Source of the DNA: Psychrobacter luti
Lineage (GTDB): Bacteria; Pseudomonadota; Gammaproteobacteria; Pseudomonadales; Moraxellaceae
Direction: 5' to 3'
Length of the DNA stretch: 64,000 bases
Assembly (NCBI RefSeq): GCF_014192115.1
Contig: NZ_JACHXL010000008.1
Location: forward strand, 21,478 to 85,477
The position numbers and the translations under genes were made by a program. How positions within the stretch are numbered: position 1 is the stretch's first letter; the number at the start of each line of letters is the position of its first letter. This document shows positions 9,260-17,767 of this stretch, piece by piece. The notes under the pieces were generated by a model. That model was not told the DNA's origin and made no database searches. It saw nothing but the letters and a program-made list of their open reading frames with translations.

Positions 9260-10573
9260 TTAAGCGTCTATCGCTATCTGTTCTGAGTCATCATTAGAGA
9301 AGGTAATTTCAGGGATTTTACCGTCGTTAATCACTGCTTCGTCAACGAGTACGGTCTTAGCATCCTTCATAGAAGGCAGCTCATACATTGTCTCTAACAG
9401 CGCGTTTTCAACGATAGAGCGTAGTCCACGAGCACCCGTTTTGCGTGCCATTGCTTTTTTGGCAATCGCATCAAGCGCTTCTTTGGTAAAGGTAATGTCA
9501 GCGCCTTCCATATCAAACAGATACTTGTACTGCTTAACCAAGGCGTTTTTTGGTTCCGTCAATATCTGAACCAACGCATCTTCGTCCAGCTCTGTAAGGG
9601 CAGCAAGTACAGGAAGACGACCAATCAGCTCTGGGATAAGACCAAACTTGATTAAATCTTCCGGCTCTACTTGTTGTAGTAGCTCTGAGCTACGTTTACT
9701 ATCGTCTTTTGAACTAACATCAGCATTGAAGCCAATACCGGTTTTTTCAGTACGTTGCTGAATCACTTTATCAAGACCCGCAAATGCGCCACCAACGATA
9801 ATCAAGATATTGCTGGTATCGACTTGGATGAGCTCTTGCTGAGGATGCTTGCGACCACCATGTGGTGGAATAGCGGCAACCGTGCCTTCGATAAGCTTAA
9901 GCAACGCTTGCTGAACACCTTCGCCTGATACGTCACGGGTGATAGATGGGTTGTCGCCTTTTTTGCTGATTTTATCAATCTCATCGATATAAATGATACC
10001 TTGCTCAGCTTTACTGACATCATAATCTGATGCTTGCAGTAGCTTTTGCACGATGTTTTCAACGTCTTCACCGACATAACCAGCTTCGGTCAAAGTCGTG
10101 GCATCTGCCATCGCAAAAGGAACATCAAGTAGACGTGCTAGGGTTTGCGCAAGTAAAGTCTTACCAGAACCTGTTGGACCAATCAGCAAAATATTACTCT
10201 TTGCCAATTCAACCATGGCATCATCAGCGCCAATTTTGGCTTTTTTACTGTCATTAGCTAAAGTTTGGCTGACTTTTAGGCGTTTATAATGGTTATAAAC
10301 CGCCACCGCCAAGGCTTTTTTCGCCGCATCTTGCCCGATGACATATTCATCAAGTTTGGCACGTAGCTCTTTTGGCGTTGGCAGCTTTTTATTGACCCAA
10401 GAGGTATCAATGTCGCTATCGTCGTCACCATCTTCGGCGCTATCGGCAATCAGGTCAGTACATAGCTCAATACATTCATTACAAATATTGGCGTCGTCAG
10501 CGGCAATCAGCTGCTTTACTTCACTTTTTTCTTTGCCGCAAAACGAACACTGCGGGGTGTTATCTTCTGCCAT
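9260..10573 (-). CDS. clpX: ATP-dependent Clp protease ATP-binding subunit ClpX
   Basis: The AAA+ unfoldase that feeds substrates such as ssrA-tagged proteins into ClpP. It has 437 residues (E. coli 424). The N-terminal C4 zinc-binding domain shows CSFCGK and CNEC at about residues 9-37. Walker A is GPTGSGKT, Walker B is [10 protein letters not shown], and the sensor and C-terminal small domain contain [12 protein letters not shown]. The IGF-type ClpP contact loop appears as IGFNADV at about residue 275. It follows clpP by 150 bases, in the usual tig-clpP-clpX order. An AGGAG site precedes the start. Confidence 0.98.
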   Translation of the reverse strand: MAEDNTPQCSFCGKEKSEVKQLIAADDANICNECIELCTDLIADSAEDGDDDSDIDTSWVNKKLPTPKELRAKLDEYVIGQDAAKKALAVAVYNHYKRLKVSQTLANDSKKAKIGADDAMVELAKSNILLIGPTGSGKTLLAQTLARLLDVPFAMADATTLTEAGYVGEDVENIVQKLLQASDYDVSKAEQGIIYIDEIDKISKKGDNPSITRDVSGEGVQQALLKLIEGTVAAIPPHGGRKHPQQELIQVDTSNILIIVGGAFAGLDKVIQQRTEKTGIGFNADVSSKDDSKRSSELLQQVEPEDLIKFGLIPELIGRLPVLAALTELDEDALVQILTEPKNALVKQYKYLFDMEGADITFTKEALDAIAKKAMARKTGARGLRSIVENALLETMYELPSMKDAKTVLVDEAVINDGKIPEITFSNDDSEQIAIDA

Positions 10574-10723
10574 ATACAGGCACTCCTAAAATTTTATACT
10601 GATCAATATTCTGATTATGGACATCGATGCAAAAGCGCAGGGCACTTAATATATTTTCTCTCACCGTATCGCGCTTAAGCATCTGATGTTTTAAAGTTTT
10701 TTAAACGCCTGCTATTAAGGCAC

Positions 10724-11401
10724 TTATAGAGAAGTCGGGCGACGCTCTAATACTTCATCAACCAAACCGTATTCTTTGGCTTCTTTGGCATCTAACCAAT
10801 AATCACGCTCAACGTCTTTTTCAATTTTCTCAACTGGTTGACCAGTACGCTCAGCCAAAATCTCATTCAAACGAGCGCGAGTTTTTAGAATTTCACGCGC
10901 ATTAATTTCGATATCAGTTGCTTGACCTTGCGCGCCGCCTGAAGGCTGGTGAATCATCACGCGAGAGTTGGCTAGGGCATAACGTTTGCCTTTTTGACCA
11001 GCAGCAAGCAAGAATGAGCCCATGCTATAAGCGCCGCCCATACAAATGGTCGAAACTTCAGGTTTGATGAAGTTCATGGTATCAAAAATAGCCAAACCAG
11101 CACTTACTGAGCCGCCTGGTGAATTGATATATAAGTGGATATCTTTATCAGGGTTTTCTGCTTCTAAGAATAATAACTGGGCGACGATAAGATTGGCCAT
11201 ATGGTCTTCAACTTGACCGGTCAAAAAGATAACGCGCTCACGTAATAGGCGTGAGAAAATATCAAACGAGCGTTCACCGCGTGCTGATTGCTCAACCACC
11301 ATTGGAACTAATGCTGCTTGGGGCGCGCTCTGGGCGGTATTGTGCGCACTCATCAACATATCAAAATGCGGGTTAGCAGTGATGCGATCATAATCTGTCA
11401 T
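10724..11401 (-). CDS. clpP: ATP-dependent Clp protease proteolytic subunit ClpP
   Basis: A serine peptidase that forms the tetradecameric barrel used by ClpX and ClpA. It has 225 residues (E. coli 207), with an N-terminal extension that is probably processed. The catalytic triad is Ser126 (in GGAYSMGSF), His151 (MIHQPSGG) and an Asp in the ERDYWLDA segment. The residues around Ser126 read GGAYS, where most ClpP proteins have GQAAS; the nucleophile itself is kept. It lies between tig and clpX on the minus strand. An AGGACA site precedes the start. Confidence 0.97.
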   Translation of the reverse strand: MTDYDRITANPHFDMLMSAHNTAQSAPQAALVPMVVEQSARGERSFDIFSRLLRERVIFLTGQVEDHMANLIVAQLLFLEAENPDKDIHLYINSPGGSVSAGLAIFDTMNFIKPEVSTICMGGAYSMGSFLLAAGQKGKRYALANSRVMIHQPSGGAQGQATDIEINAREILKTRARLNEILAERTGQPVEKIEKDVERDYWLDAKEAKEYGLVDEVLERRPTSL

Positions 11402-11927
11402 AAAGATGTCCTGTTTATAAGTACATAAAGTAAAGAGGTATAGGCTAGCTGTTGGCTAATTTTTTATGGTGGTTATCATTGTAAACATTGCCGCCTGTTA
11501 ATAAAAGCTGCCTGTTAATAAAACCTATTCGGTTCAATTAAATGTTCTAAACATCGCTAGCAAGTAGCCAATCATATTCGTGATTTAAGGCGGCGTTTAA
11601 AGGTTATTACATCTACTTGCTAGAAATAGCAGCTGTCAAAAATAGTAGCCGCTAAAAATAATTGAGCTAATGGTAACTTTTTTATCAGGGAAATAGTAAC
11701 TTTTTAATGTGACAAATGATAAATGACTCCCTATTAATAAGGCGTCTGTGCCTATTTATCAAGGGCAGTAGCAATAAACATCAGATAAAAGTAGCTAATA
11801 AGGCAGTAATTTATAAGTCCCCAATAAAAATGCCCTAACAAATTGTTAGGGCATTGTGTTTAGCATTTTTGCAGTAAGAGTAGCAATTTACCATTAATGG
11901 CAAGTTGCCACGTTATCTCTTACTAAA
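11402..11927. other. Intergenic region, tig-clpP
   Basis: 526 bases between two minus-strand genes. It holds the tig terminator (11824-11855). A 14-base direct repeat (gcctgttaataaaa) lies at 11493-11506 and 11510-11523, and loosely repeated AT-rich motifs occur around 11620-11710. The clpP promoter should lie here, but I cannot pick it with confidence. No small gene is supported. Confidence 0.5.
11824..11855 (-). terminator. Intrinsic terminator after tig
   Basis: An 11-bp stem (AATGCCCTAAC with GTTAGGGCATT) and a 5-base loop. On the minus strand it is followed by T-rich sequence. Confidence 0.88.
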
Positions 11928-13277
11928 TTACATACCTTGCTGCTGTTGTTGCTGAGCAGCCAATAGGTCTTGGTAGCTAACTTCTTTGTCAGTTACTTTG
12001 CCTTGCTCGATTAGATAATCAACTACTTGATCTTCTAGAACCACAGACTCAATGTTCGCGCGTTGCTGCTTGTCATTGGTGTAGTACTCGATGACTTCGC
12101 TTGGATCTTCGTAGTTTTCAGCGGCTTCTTTGATAAAGCTTTCAACACGCTCTTGATCTACTTCTAAGCCTTTGGTGTCGATAACGCGAGCAACGATGAT
12201 GCCAAGACGGGCAGCACGTAGCGCTTGCTCTTCAAATAGCTCATTTGGCAGCATGTCTTTATCGAAGCTATCAGCATTGGCACCGAACTGCTGAGAAAAA
12301 CGTTGCATCATCATGTTGCGTTGACGCTCGATCTCTTGCTCTAACATGGCGTTTGGTACTTCAAACTCATTCTTTTCTAGTAGCGCATCAAACGTCGCTT
12401 GTTTTACTTGGCTACGCGCAGCATTCTTGATTTCGCGTTCCATGTTTTTGCGTACGTCTTCTTTTAATTTCTCAACGCCGCCTTCTTTAACACCGAATAG
12501 CTCTAGGAACTCTTCGTTGATTTCAGGTAGCTTAGATTTTTCAACCAATTTTACGTTGATTTTGAACTGTGCTTCTTTACCCGCTAAGTTTTCAGCTTGG
12601 TAATCTTCTGGGAAAGTCACGTCGATAACTTTTTCTTCGCCAGCTTTCATGCCTTTGATGCCATCTTCAAAGCCAGGAATCATCTGGTTGCTACCGATAA
12701 CCAGTTTGAAGTCTTCAGCAGAACCGCCTTCGAATTTCTCGCCGTCGATTGAGCCTTCAAAGTCAAACGTTACTTGGTTGTCTTTGGCCGCTTTACCTTT
12801 TTTCTCAACGAATTCTTCACGTTGTTTTTGTAGGTTTTCAATCATGGTGTCAACGTCTTCGTCGCTAACCGTCGCTGTGTGACGCTCAACTTCGATTTCA
12901 TCAATACCTTGCACGTCGATTTCTGGGAAGATTTCAACAGTGGCTTGATAAACCAAGAAATCATCTTCAAGTTTCACGTCATCGATGTTAGGCATGCCAA
13001 CCGCGCGGATGTCTTCTGATTTGATCGCTTCAAAAACAGTATCACGGATCACATCGTTGATAACTTCTTGTTGAATGCCAGCACCGTACTGTGAACGGAT
13101 ATGTGACATAGGGACGTTACCTTTACGGAAACCGTCAATCTTGGCAGTTTTCGCAACTTGGCGAATACGGCCTTCAACTTTGTTTTGAATTTTTTCAACG
13201 GGTACTTTAACCGTTAGCTGAGTTTCTTTGTTAGATAGCTTGTTGGTTGTAACTTGTAAATCTGTAGCCATGTTCAT
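11928..13277 (-). CDS. tig: Trigger factor (ribosome-associated chaperone / PPIase)
   Basis: Trigger factor binds the ribosome tunnel exit through L23 and shields nascent chains. It has up to 449 residues (E. coli 432). The ribosome-binding signature GFRKGNVP is at about residues 50-57. The FKBP-like PPIase domain spans about 155-245, with a helical chaperone arm around it. The C-terminus ends in a polyglutamine tail. Two starts are possible: ATG at 13277, only about 4 bases from the AAAGG site, or ATG at 13271 (MATDLQ), which has better spacing. It is followed by clpP and clpX, which is the standard order. Confidence 0.97.
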   Translation of the reverse strand: MNMATDLQVTTNKLSNKETQLTVKVPVEKIQNKVEGRIRQVAKTAKIDGFRKGNVPMSHIRSQYGAGIQQEVINDVIRDTVFEAIKSEDIRAVGMPNIDDVKLEDDFLVYQATVEIFPEIDVQGIDEIEVERHTATVSDEDVDTMIENLQKQREEFVEKKGKAAKDNQVTFDFEGSIDGEKFEGGSAEDFKLVIGSNQMIPGFEDGIKGMKAGEEKVIDVTFPEDYQAENLAGKEAQFKINVKLVEKSKLPEINEEFLELFGVKEGGVEKLKEDVRKNMEREIKNAARSQVKQATFDALLEKNEFEVPNAMLEQEIERQRNMMMQRFSQQFGANADSFDKDMLPNELFEEQALRAARLGIIVARVIDTKGLEVDQERVESFIKEAAENYEDPSEVIEYYTNDKQQRANIESVVLEDQVVDYLIEQGKVTDKEVSYQDLLAAQQQQQQGM

Positions 13278-13786
13278 TACACCTTTAGGATTTAATAGTA
13301 CGTTTGATTGAACAGTACTTAGGGTTAAATAGTAATAGACAACCGTGCCTCAAAATACGGGCGGGTGTTACCGATTGCCGTTGGAATAAATAGGGGATAT
13401 TGATAGCGCGCAATTTCACATTCCGTGCCCGTAGCAATCGCTGCTGACACAAAAATGTGAAACGCTTTATCTGAATAGACGCTATCTGATATCAATATTA
13501 ACCATGAATAGGTCGCATAATAACGCTTTTTGCGCAATTATACAGACAAATAACGGCTTTCAACAAAATTTTAAAAGTAGAACAGTATAATCCATCTGTT
13601 TATCAAAGTAAAAATTATCTGTTTGCTGTCTATACAGGGCAGCCCTGCTATCGTCCGTTCAAATAAAATCGCTATGCTAATATTCTCATATTATCGGTAT
13701 TAACATAGCAAAGCAGTAAACGCTATGGATCGACGATAAGGTAAGACTGCTTTTATTTGAATTGTTTTTATAAGACAAAATTGCTT
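13278..13786. other. Intergenic region, rdgB-tig
   Basis: 509 bases between two minus-strand genes. It contains a 39-base imperfect hairpin at about 13671-13709 and an 11-bp inverted repeat at 13658-13668 and 13751-13761. A 6-bp inverted pair that crosses it lies at 13650-13655 and 13732-13737, and a CAGGGC-GCCCTG palindrome near 13636. A 70-codon open frame at 13325-13537 looks spurious. The tig promoter must lie near 13300-13550. Confidence 0.5.
13658..13761. repeat. 104-bp segment bounded by an 11-bp inverted repeat
   Basis: TTCAAATAAAA at 13658-13668 is exactly reversed-complemented at 13751-13761. An internal hairpin (GCTATG...CATAGC) sits between them. It could be a degenerate miniature element, nested terminators for rdgB on the minus strand, or chance in AT-rich DNA. 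No target-site duplication was recognised. Confidence 0.45.
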
Positions 13787-14476
13787 TTATAAAGACGATA
13801 AATGCAGTTGCGCCAATAATTGCTTAATTGCCTGACCACGATGGCTAATGCTGTTTTTATCCGCAGCGCTGAGGCTTGCCGCCGTTGCTTGCAGCTCTGG
13901 TAACCAAAATAGCGGATCATAACCAAATCCACCATCACCATGTGGGGCAGCCAAAATCTCACCGTACCACAAACCTTGAGCTATAATTGGCAACGGGTCA
14001 TCGGCGTGACGTACCATCGCCAATACGCAAACGAACATGCCTTTAATAGGAGCATCTGGCTGTGCTGCGCGAATAGGCTGCAAGTCAGCAACAAGTTTGG
14101 CATTATTTTTACAGTCATTGCCGTGCTCGCCTGCATAGCGGGCAGAGTAGATACCGGGTGCATTGCCCAATGCCGGTACACAAAGTCCTGAGTCATCAGC
14201 AATCGCAGGCAATCCGCTGGCTCGGCTGGCATGACGGGCTTTTATGATAGCGTTCTCAACGAAGCTTAATCCATCTTCAATCGCATCGTCGATATTGAGC
14301 TGACCTTGCGGGACAATCGTCACATCTAAATCAGCCTCAGCAAATAAGCGTTTAAACTCAGCAAGTTTGCCTTTATTGTTGCTGGCAAGCACCCATTGGT
14401 TTTGCGGCGTGGCTGGCTTTGAATCAGTTAAAGCGGTCGTTTGTGGATGAGTGCCTGTGGCGCTAATATGACTCAT
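13787..14476 (-). CDS. rdgB: XTP/dITP diphosphatase (RdgB/HAM1 family)
   Basis: It hydrolyses dITP, XTP and related non-canonical purine nucleotides to monophosphates, keeping them out of DNA and RNA. It has 229 residues (E. coli 197). The extra length is a polar N-terminal stretch of about 27 residues before the conserved WVLASNNKGKLAEF start of the fold. Other family motifs are present: DDSGLCV, GIYSARYAG, GGFGYDPLFW and SHRGQA near the C-terminus. An internal start may be the true one, but no other ATG with a good site was found before the conserved region. Confidence 0.95.
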   Translation of the reverse strand: MSHISATGTHPQTTALTDSKPATPQNQWVLASNNKGKLAEFKRLFAEADLDVTIVPQGQLNIDDAIEDGLSFVENAIIKARHASRASGLPAIADDSGLCVPALGNAPGIYSARYAGEHGNDCKNNAKLVADLQPIRAAQPDAPIKGMFVCVLAMVRHADDPLPIIAQGLWYGEILAAPHGDGGFGYDPLFWLPELQATAASLSAADKNSISHRGQAIKQLLAQLHLSSL

Positions 14477-14962
14477 AGTCTCTGTCCGTAATTGAGTGGT
14501 TTACCGCTGCATATTCTAGGCTAGCATCGGCTAAATTACCAATTAGCATAATGAATCGTTGATTCATAACATTTGGTAACTGATATTTGTCGTCACTATT
14601 GCTATAATAGGCAACAAGCTACAGTGAATTATATCTTATAGCTTGTGAACTTAAAGTTAATAATAGCTTTAATCGTTAGTAAATAGTTTTAAACGCTAAT
14701 AATGGCTTTTAAGTCCATATTTTGGCATTTAAAAGTTTCGGTGTTTAAAATCTTGACTATTTAACGATATAATAATTATTGAGTGCTGCTCGCTTAAGAT
14801 AACTTTCAAATTTAGCGCTTTTTTAGGTTTACTGCATTATGTGTTAGCCTAGTGAGTGTTAACTTTCTCTAACAATAAACTAAGCCAATTTAGTCCAATA
14901 ATTTATAGCATTGATTTAGGCTATACCTAATACTAATGGCTAAACAGCAAGGATAAAATAAT
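14477..14962. other. Intergenic region, rdgB / sodB (divergent)
   Basis: 486 bases. It contains a perfect 7-bp hairpin (ATGAATC, GTT, GATTCAT) at 14551-14567 and a TATAAT box at 14603-14608 with a weak CTGATA box 17 bases upstream. A 7-bp hairpin (CAAGCTA with TAGCTTG) follows at about 14615-14645, then AT-rich sequence up to sodB. The long 5' region suggests regulated sodB transcription, but no Fur-type box is clear. Confidence 0.45.
14551..14567. promoter_or_regulatory. 17-bp palindrome, possible operator
   Basis: A perfect inverted repeat of 7 bp with a 3-bp centre lies between the divergent rdgB and sodB genes, 36 bases upstream of a TATAAT box. It is the size of a dimeric repressor site. 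No regulator is identified; it could be chance. Confidence 0.3.
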
Positions 14963-15592
14963 ATGTCAAAGATTACATTACCAGAACTACCGTATGCAAA
15001 AGACGCGCTAGAGCCACATATCAGTGCTGAAACGCTAGAATACCATCATGACAAACATCACAATGCATACGTGACTAAGCTAAATGAATTGCTACCTGGT
15101 TCTGGTCTAGAAGACAAAACTTTGTCAGAAATCATCGTAGCAACCGCTAAAGATGACAGCAAACAAGGTATGTTTAACCAAGCAGCCCAAGTATGGAACC
15201 ACACGTTCTATTGGAACTGCATGACGCCAGACAATGGCGGCGGCGAACCTACTGGCGATCTAAAAGCTAAAATCGAAGAAGATTTCGGTAGCTATGACAA
15301 ATTCCGTGAAGAGTTCAAAAACGCAGCATTGACTCAGTTCGGTTCAGGTTGGGCATGGTTAGTCGCTGATAAAGTCGGTGGCAAACTGTCTATCGCCAAA
15401 ACAGCTAACGCTGATACACCGCTTGCACATGACCAAGTTGCTGTATTGACTTGTGACGTGTGGGAACATGCTTACTACATCGATTATCGTAACCGTCGTC
15501 CTGATTATGTTGACACGTTCCTAGACAAACTAGTGAATTGGGACTACGCAAACGCAAAATATAAAGGTCAAGACGCTGGTGTTGAAGAGTAA
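14963..15592 (+). CDS. sodB: Superoxide dismutase, iron type
   Basis: It dismutates superoxide to hydrogen peroxide and oxygen in the cytoplasm. It has 209 residues (E. coli SodB 193). Metal ligands are visible at His28, His80 (VWNHTFYW), Asp165 and His169 (DVWEHAYYIDY). Gln76 in AAQVWNH is in the position that marks iron rather than manganese enzymes, and FGSGWAWLV is typical of the Fe/Mn family. The gene stands alone with its own strong terminator. The call is firm; the metal choice rests on family signature. Confidence 0.97.
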   Translation: MSKITLPELPYAKDALEPHISAETLEYHHDKHHNAYVTKLNELLPGSGLEDKTLSEIIVATAKDDSKQGMFNQAAQVWNHTFYWNCMTPDNGGGEPTGDLKAKIEEDFGSYDKFREEFKNAALTQFGSGWAWLVADKVGGKLSIAKTANADTPLAHDQVAVLTCDVWEHAYYIDYRNRRPDYVDTFLDKLVNWDYANAKYKGQDAGVEE

Positions 15593-15619
15593 TCTTTAAC
15601 CACTAAGTATTTGATTGAT

Positions 15620-15650
15620 AAAAAAGGACACCGCGAGGTGTCTTTTTTTT
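15620..15650. terminator. Bidirectional terminator, sodB / orphan gene
   Basis: A 7-bp GC-rich stem (GACACC with GGTGTC) closed by a GCGA tetraloop, between an A-run and eight T residues. It serves sodB and, on the other strand, the converging gene at 15676. Confidence 0.93.
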
Positions 15651-15675
15651 GGTTTAAATTGTATGTCACCTATAT

Positions 15676-16851
15676 TTATTCTTTTGAATTTTTCTTTTTC
15701 AGAGACTTAAGATACGAGTTAAGATAATCTCCAACCTTCACATGATAATCAAGCACACTTTGAATCCATTCAAAGGCTTTGACCTCAATATCTACTTTGT
15801 CCTTTGTAAAATAATCTCTACCTAAGAATCTCACTGGTTGCCCAGAATCTAAAGTATCTCTAGCGTACTGTGCTGAATAATATAATGGCAGTTTTTTTAT
15901 CTCGTCAGTTTCAAAGCCAACATATATTCTTTCAAGCTCTATTACAGAAGTAGAATGAATGAGGTCATTTCTAAACTGAATTAGTTCTGGAATTTGACTA
16001 TTATTATCTTGGAGCTGCACTATAGTGTCTAAAACCTGACTTGATATTAGATTCGGTTTTAGTTTCTTTATTTCATGATATTGCTTATCCCGTACTTTCT
16101 TGTATTCGATTTTCGAGCTATTAATATCGTTTATAAACTGAATGAGCTTAGCGGATAAATCTAGTGAAGAACATAGTGATACAACAATAGACGTGATAGC
16201 GGATGCAACAGAATATGAGTCACTCCCTCTATAAATAATCTCGGATGTACTAAATTCATCAATTTCTCCAAATTGATGAATTAATTTGTGAGACTTAATA
16301 ATGCAGTTTCGCTGAGAGTCTAAAAGCCCTACATAGTAGGTTATAGAGCGTTGTATAAGAGACATAATATCATTGCATATTCTGCTAACCTGATTAATGA
16401 CTAAGAATATATTTAAGTATTCTTCGACAACAATAGAGTTTTCTGTATTACATTGTTTTAGAAAGTTGTTATGCATAAACTCTAATGTTTCTTTTGATGC
16501 GTCTGTATAGCTATTATCAATGTAGCCAATAGGAAAAGTAACTGATATTTTGTGATAATGACTCTTTTCTTCAGAGTTTAGTAGAAAGCCTAATAAAGAA
16601 TCGTTAATTTGAGATATATAATACTTTTCTAGCTTATTCCAGCCAAAATCTGAGAAGTCTGGAAATTCAAAGTCGGTAAACGTACTGGCTTTGATTAGTC
16701 TTTTAATATTAGCCAAAGATGATGTAATTGCATCTAAATCTTCTTCGCTAGAATTAAAAGTTGATGAGCTATTACCGAGCACGTCTTCTATAACGTAAGT
16801 GTTATTACTGACTTCTCTAATAAAAAGTCCTTTACTAGCAAAATATTTCAT
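15676..16851 (-). CDS. AT-rich orphan protein with HEPN-like Rx4H motif, function unknown
   Basis: 391 residues that I cannot place in a named family. Base composition and codon use are clearly more AT-rich than the flanking genes, which suggests acquired DNA. The protein looks mostly helical, with no signal peptide and only one hydrophobic stretch at about 212-240. Near the C-terminus it has FRNDLIHS, giving Arg294-x4-His299, the pattern of HEPN-domain RNases and related helical proteins. A Lys-rich tail ends the protein. The start has a GAGG site. No antitoxin or nucleotidyltransferase partner is adjacent: DUF72 lies upstream and sodB converges. The HEPN link is inference from one motif. 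Confidence 0.7.
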   Translation of the reverse strand: MKYFASKGLFIREVSNNTYVIEDVLGNSSSTFNSSEEDLDAITSSLANIKRLIKASTFTDFEFPDFSDFGWNKLEKYYISQINDSLLGFLLNSEEKSHYHKISVTFPIGYIDNSYTDASKETLEFMHNNFLKQCNTENSIVVEEYLNIFLVINQVSRICNDIMSLIQRSITYYVGLLDSQRNCIIKSHKLIHQFGEIDEFSTSEIIYRGSDSYSVASAITSIVVSLCSSLDLSAKLIQFINDINSSKIEYKKVRDKQYHEIKKLKPNLISSQVLDTIVQLQDNNSQIPELIQFRNDLIHSTSVIELERIYVGFETDEIKKLPLYYSAQYARDTLDSGQPVRFLGRDYFTKDKVDIEVKAFEWIQSVLDYHVKVGDYLNSYLKSLKKKNSKE

Positions 16852-16907
16852 TTCTATACCTCAGATATTATGGAATATTTTTATTTTTTAAGTCAAAGAC
16901 TAATGAT

Positions 16908-17726
16908 CTACGATACCTCAAACCCAAACTTACCTAACGCCTCTCTTAGCATTGCAATATTATAATAAGCATGTGCATTGACGGTGTTTTGGAAGAAGAT
17001 ATACAGCGTATCAAAATGCTGACGCTGATTGGCAATCGCTTGTGCCCAGTTGTTCATCTCCGCTTCACTATAGCGATAATCATGACGGTCGGCAGCGCTC
17101 ATCGCATCCCACCAGTTTAGATTATTGCCATGCATCCGTAGGTAGCCAGTGCGCTTGGTAAATATCAGTCGTGATGGCGGAAGACCGCTAACCTTAGGGT
17201 AATCGACGCTACACCAAATCAAGCCTTGCTCGATAAAGCTATCGACCACTTGCGGCGTATGCCAGCCGTTATGACGAAACTCAATGGCTAATGGATACTC
17301 CTTAAACCAACTGACCAGATTGGCGAGATAAAGCCGATGCTCACGGGTACGATCAAAGCCATGTGGGAATTGCAGCAATAATGGCGCTAAAGCATCCGCT
17401 TCGATAAGCGGGGTGAGAGCAGTAAGAAACGCTTGCGCATGTTCGGCAGTGCCTTTACGTGCATGAGTAAAGTCTTGATGCAGCTTGACCGCGAACTTCA
17501 ATTCACTGTCTGTTTGCACGTAGGCTTTATCAACCATACCAGCAAATGCTTTTTGCCCTATGGGCGCGTAGAAGGTGCTATTAATCTCGACCGCGCCGTA
17601 TTGCTTGGCGTATTCGCGTAAGAAGTCCGTTTTTTTGGTGCCAGTGGGATACAGCGTACCGAGTAAGTCGGTATCGCTATAACCGCCCGTACCAAGATAA
17701 ATACGCTGCGTAGGGGTACTGTCCAT
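16908..17726 (-). CDS. DUF72 domain-containing protein
   Basis: 272 residues, matching the DUF72 (YecE-like) family with a predicted TIM-barrel fold. Recognisable features are the N-terminal IYLGTGGYSD strand, the GAVEINSTFY segment at about 49-58, the LLLQFPHGF strand, a LAIEFRHNGW motif and YLRMHG-NNLNWW near residue 200, then a tail with a YIFFQNTVNAHAYYNI segment. No biochemical role is established for the family. It is followed by the AT-rich orphan gene on the same strand and preceded by ispA, 41 bases away. Confidence 0.88.
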   Translation of the reverse strand: MDSTPTQRIYLGTGGYSDTDLLGTLYPTGTKKTDFLREYAKQYGAVEINSTFYAPIGQKAFAGMVDKAYVQTDSELKFAVKLHQDFTHARKGTAEHAQAFLTALTPLIEADALAPLLLQFPHGFDRTREHRLYLANLVSWFKEYPLAIEFRHNGWHTPQVVDSFIEQGLIWCSVDYPKVSGLPPSRLIFTKRTGYLRMHGNNLNWWDAMSAADRHDYRYSEAEMNNWAQAIANQRQHFDTLYIFFQNTVNAHAYYNIAMLREALGKFGFEVS

Positions 17727-17767
17727 GTTGACCGCCCTTTGCTATTTTTAATTTATCATTAATAAGT

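Noticed and set aside
13325..13537. 70-codon minus-strand frame between tig and rdgB
   Set aside because: No ribosome binding site, no recognisable motif, and it occupies the region where the tig promoter must lie.
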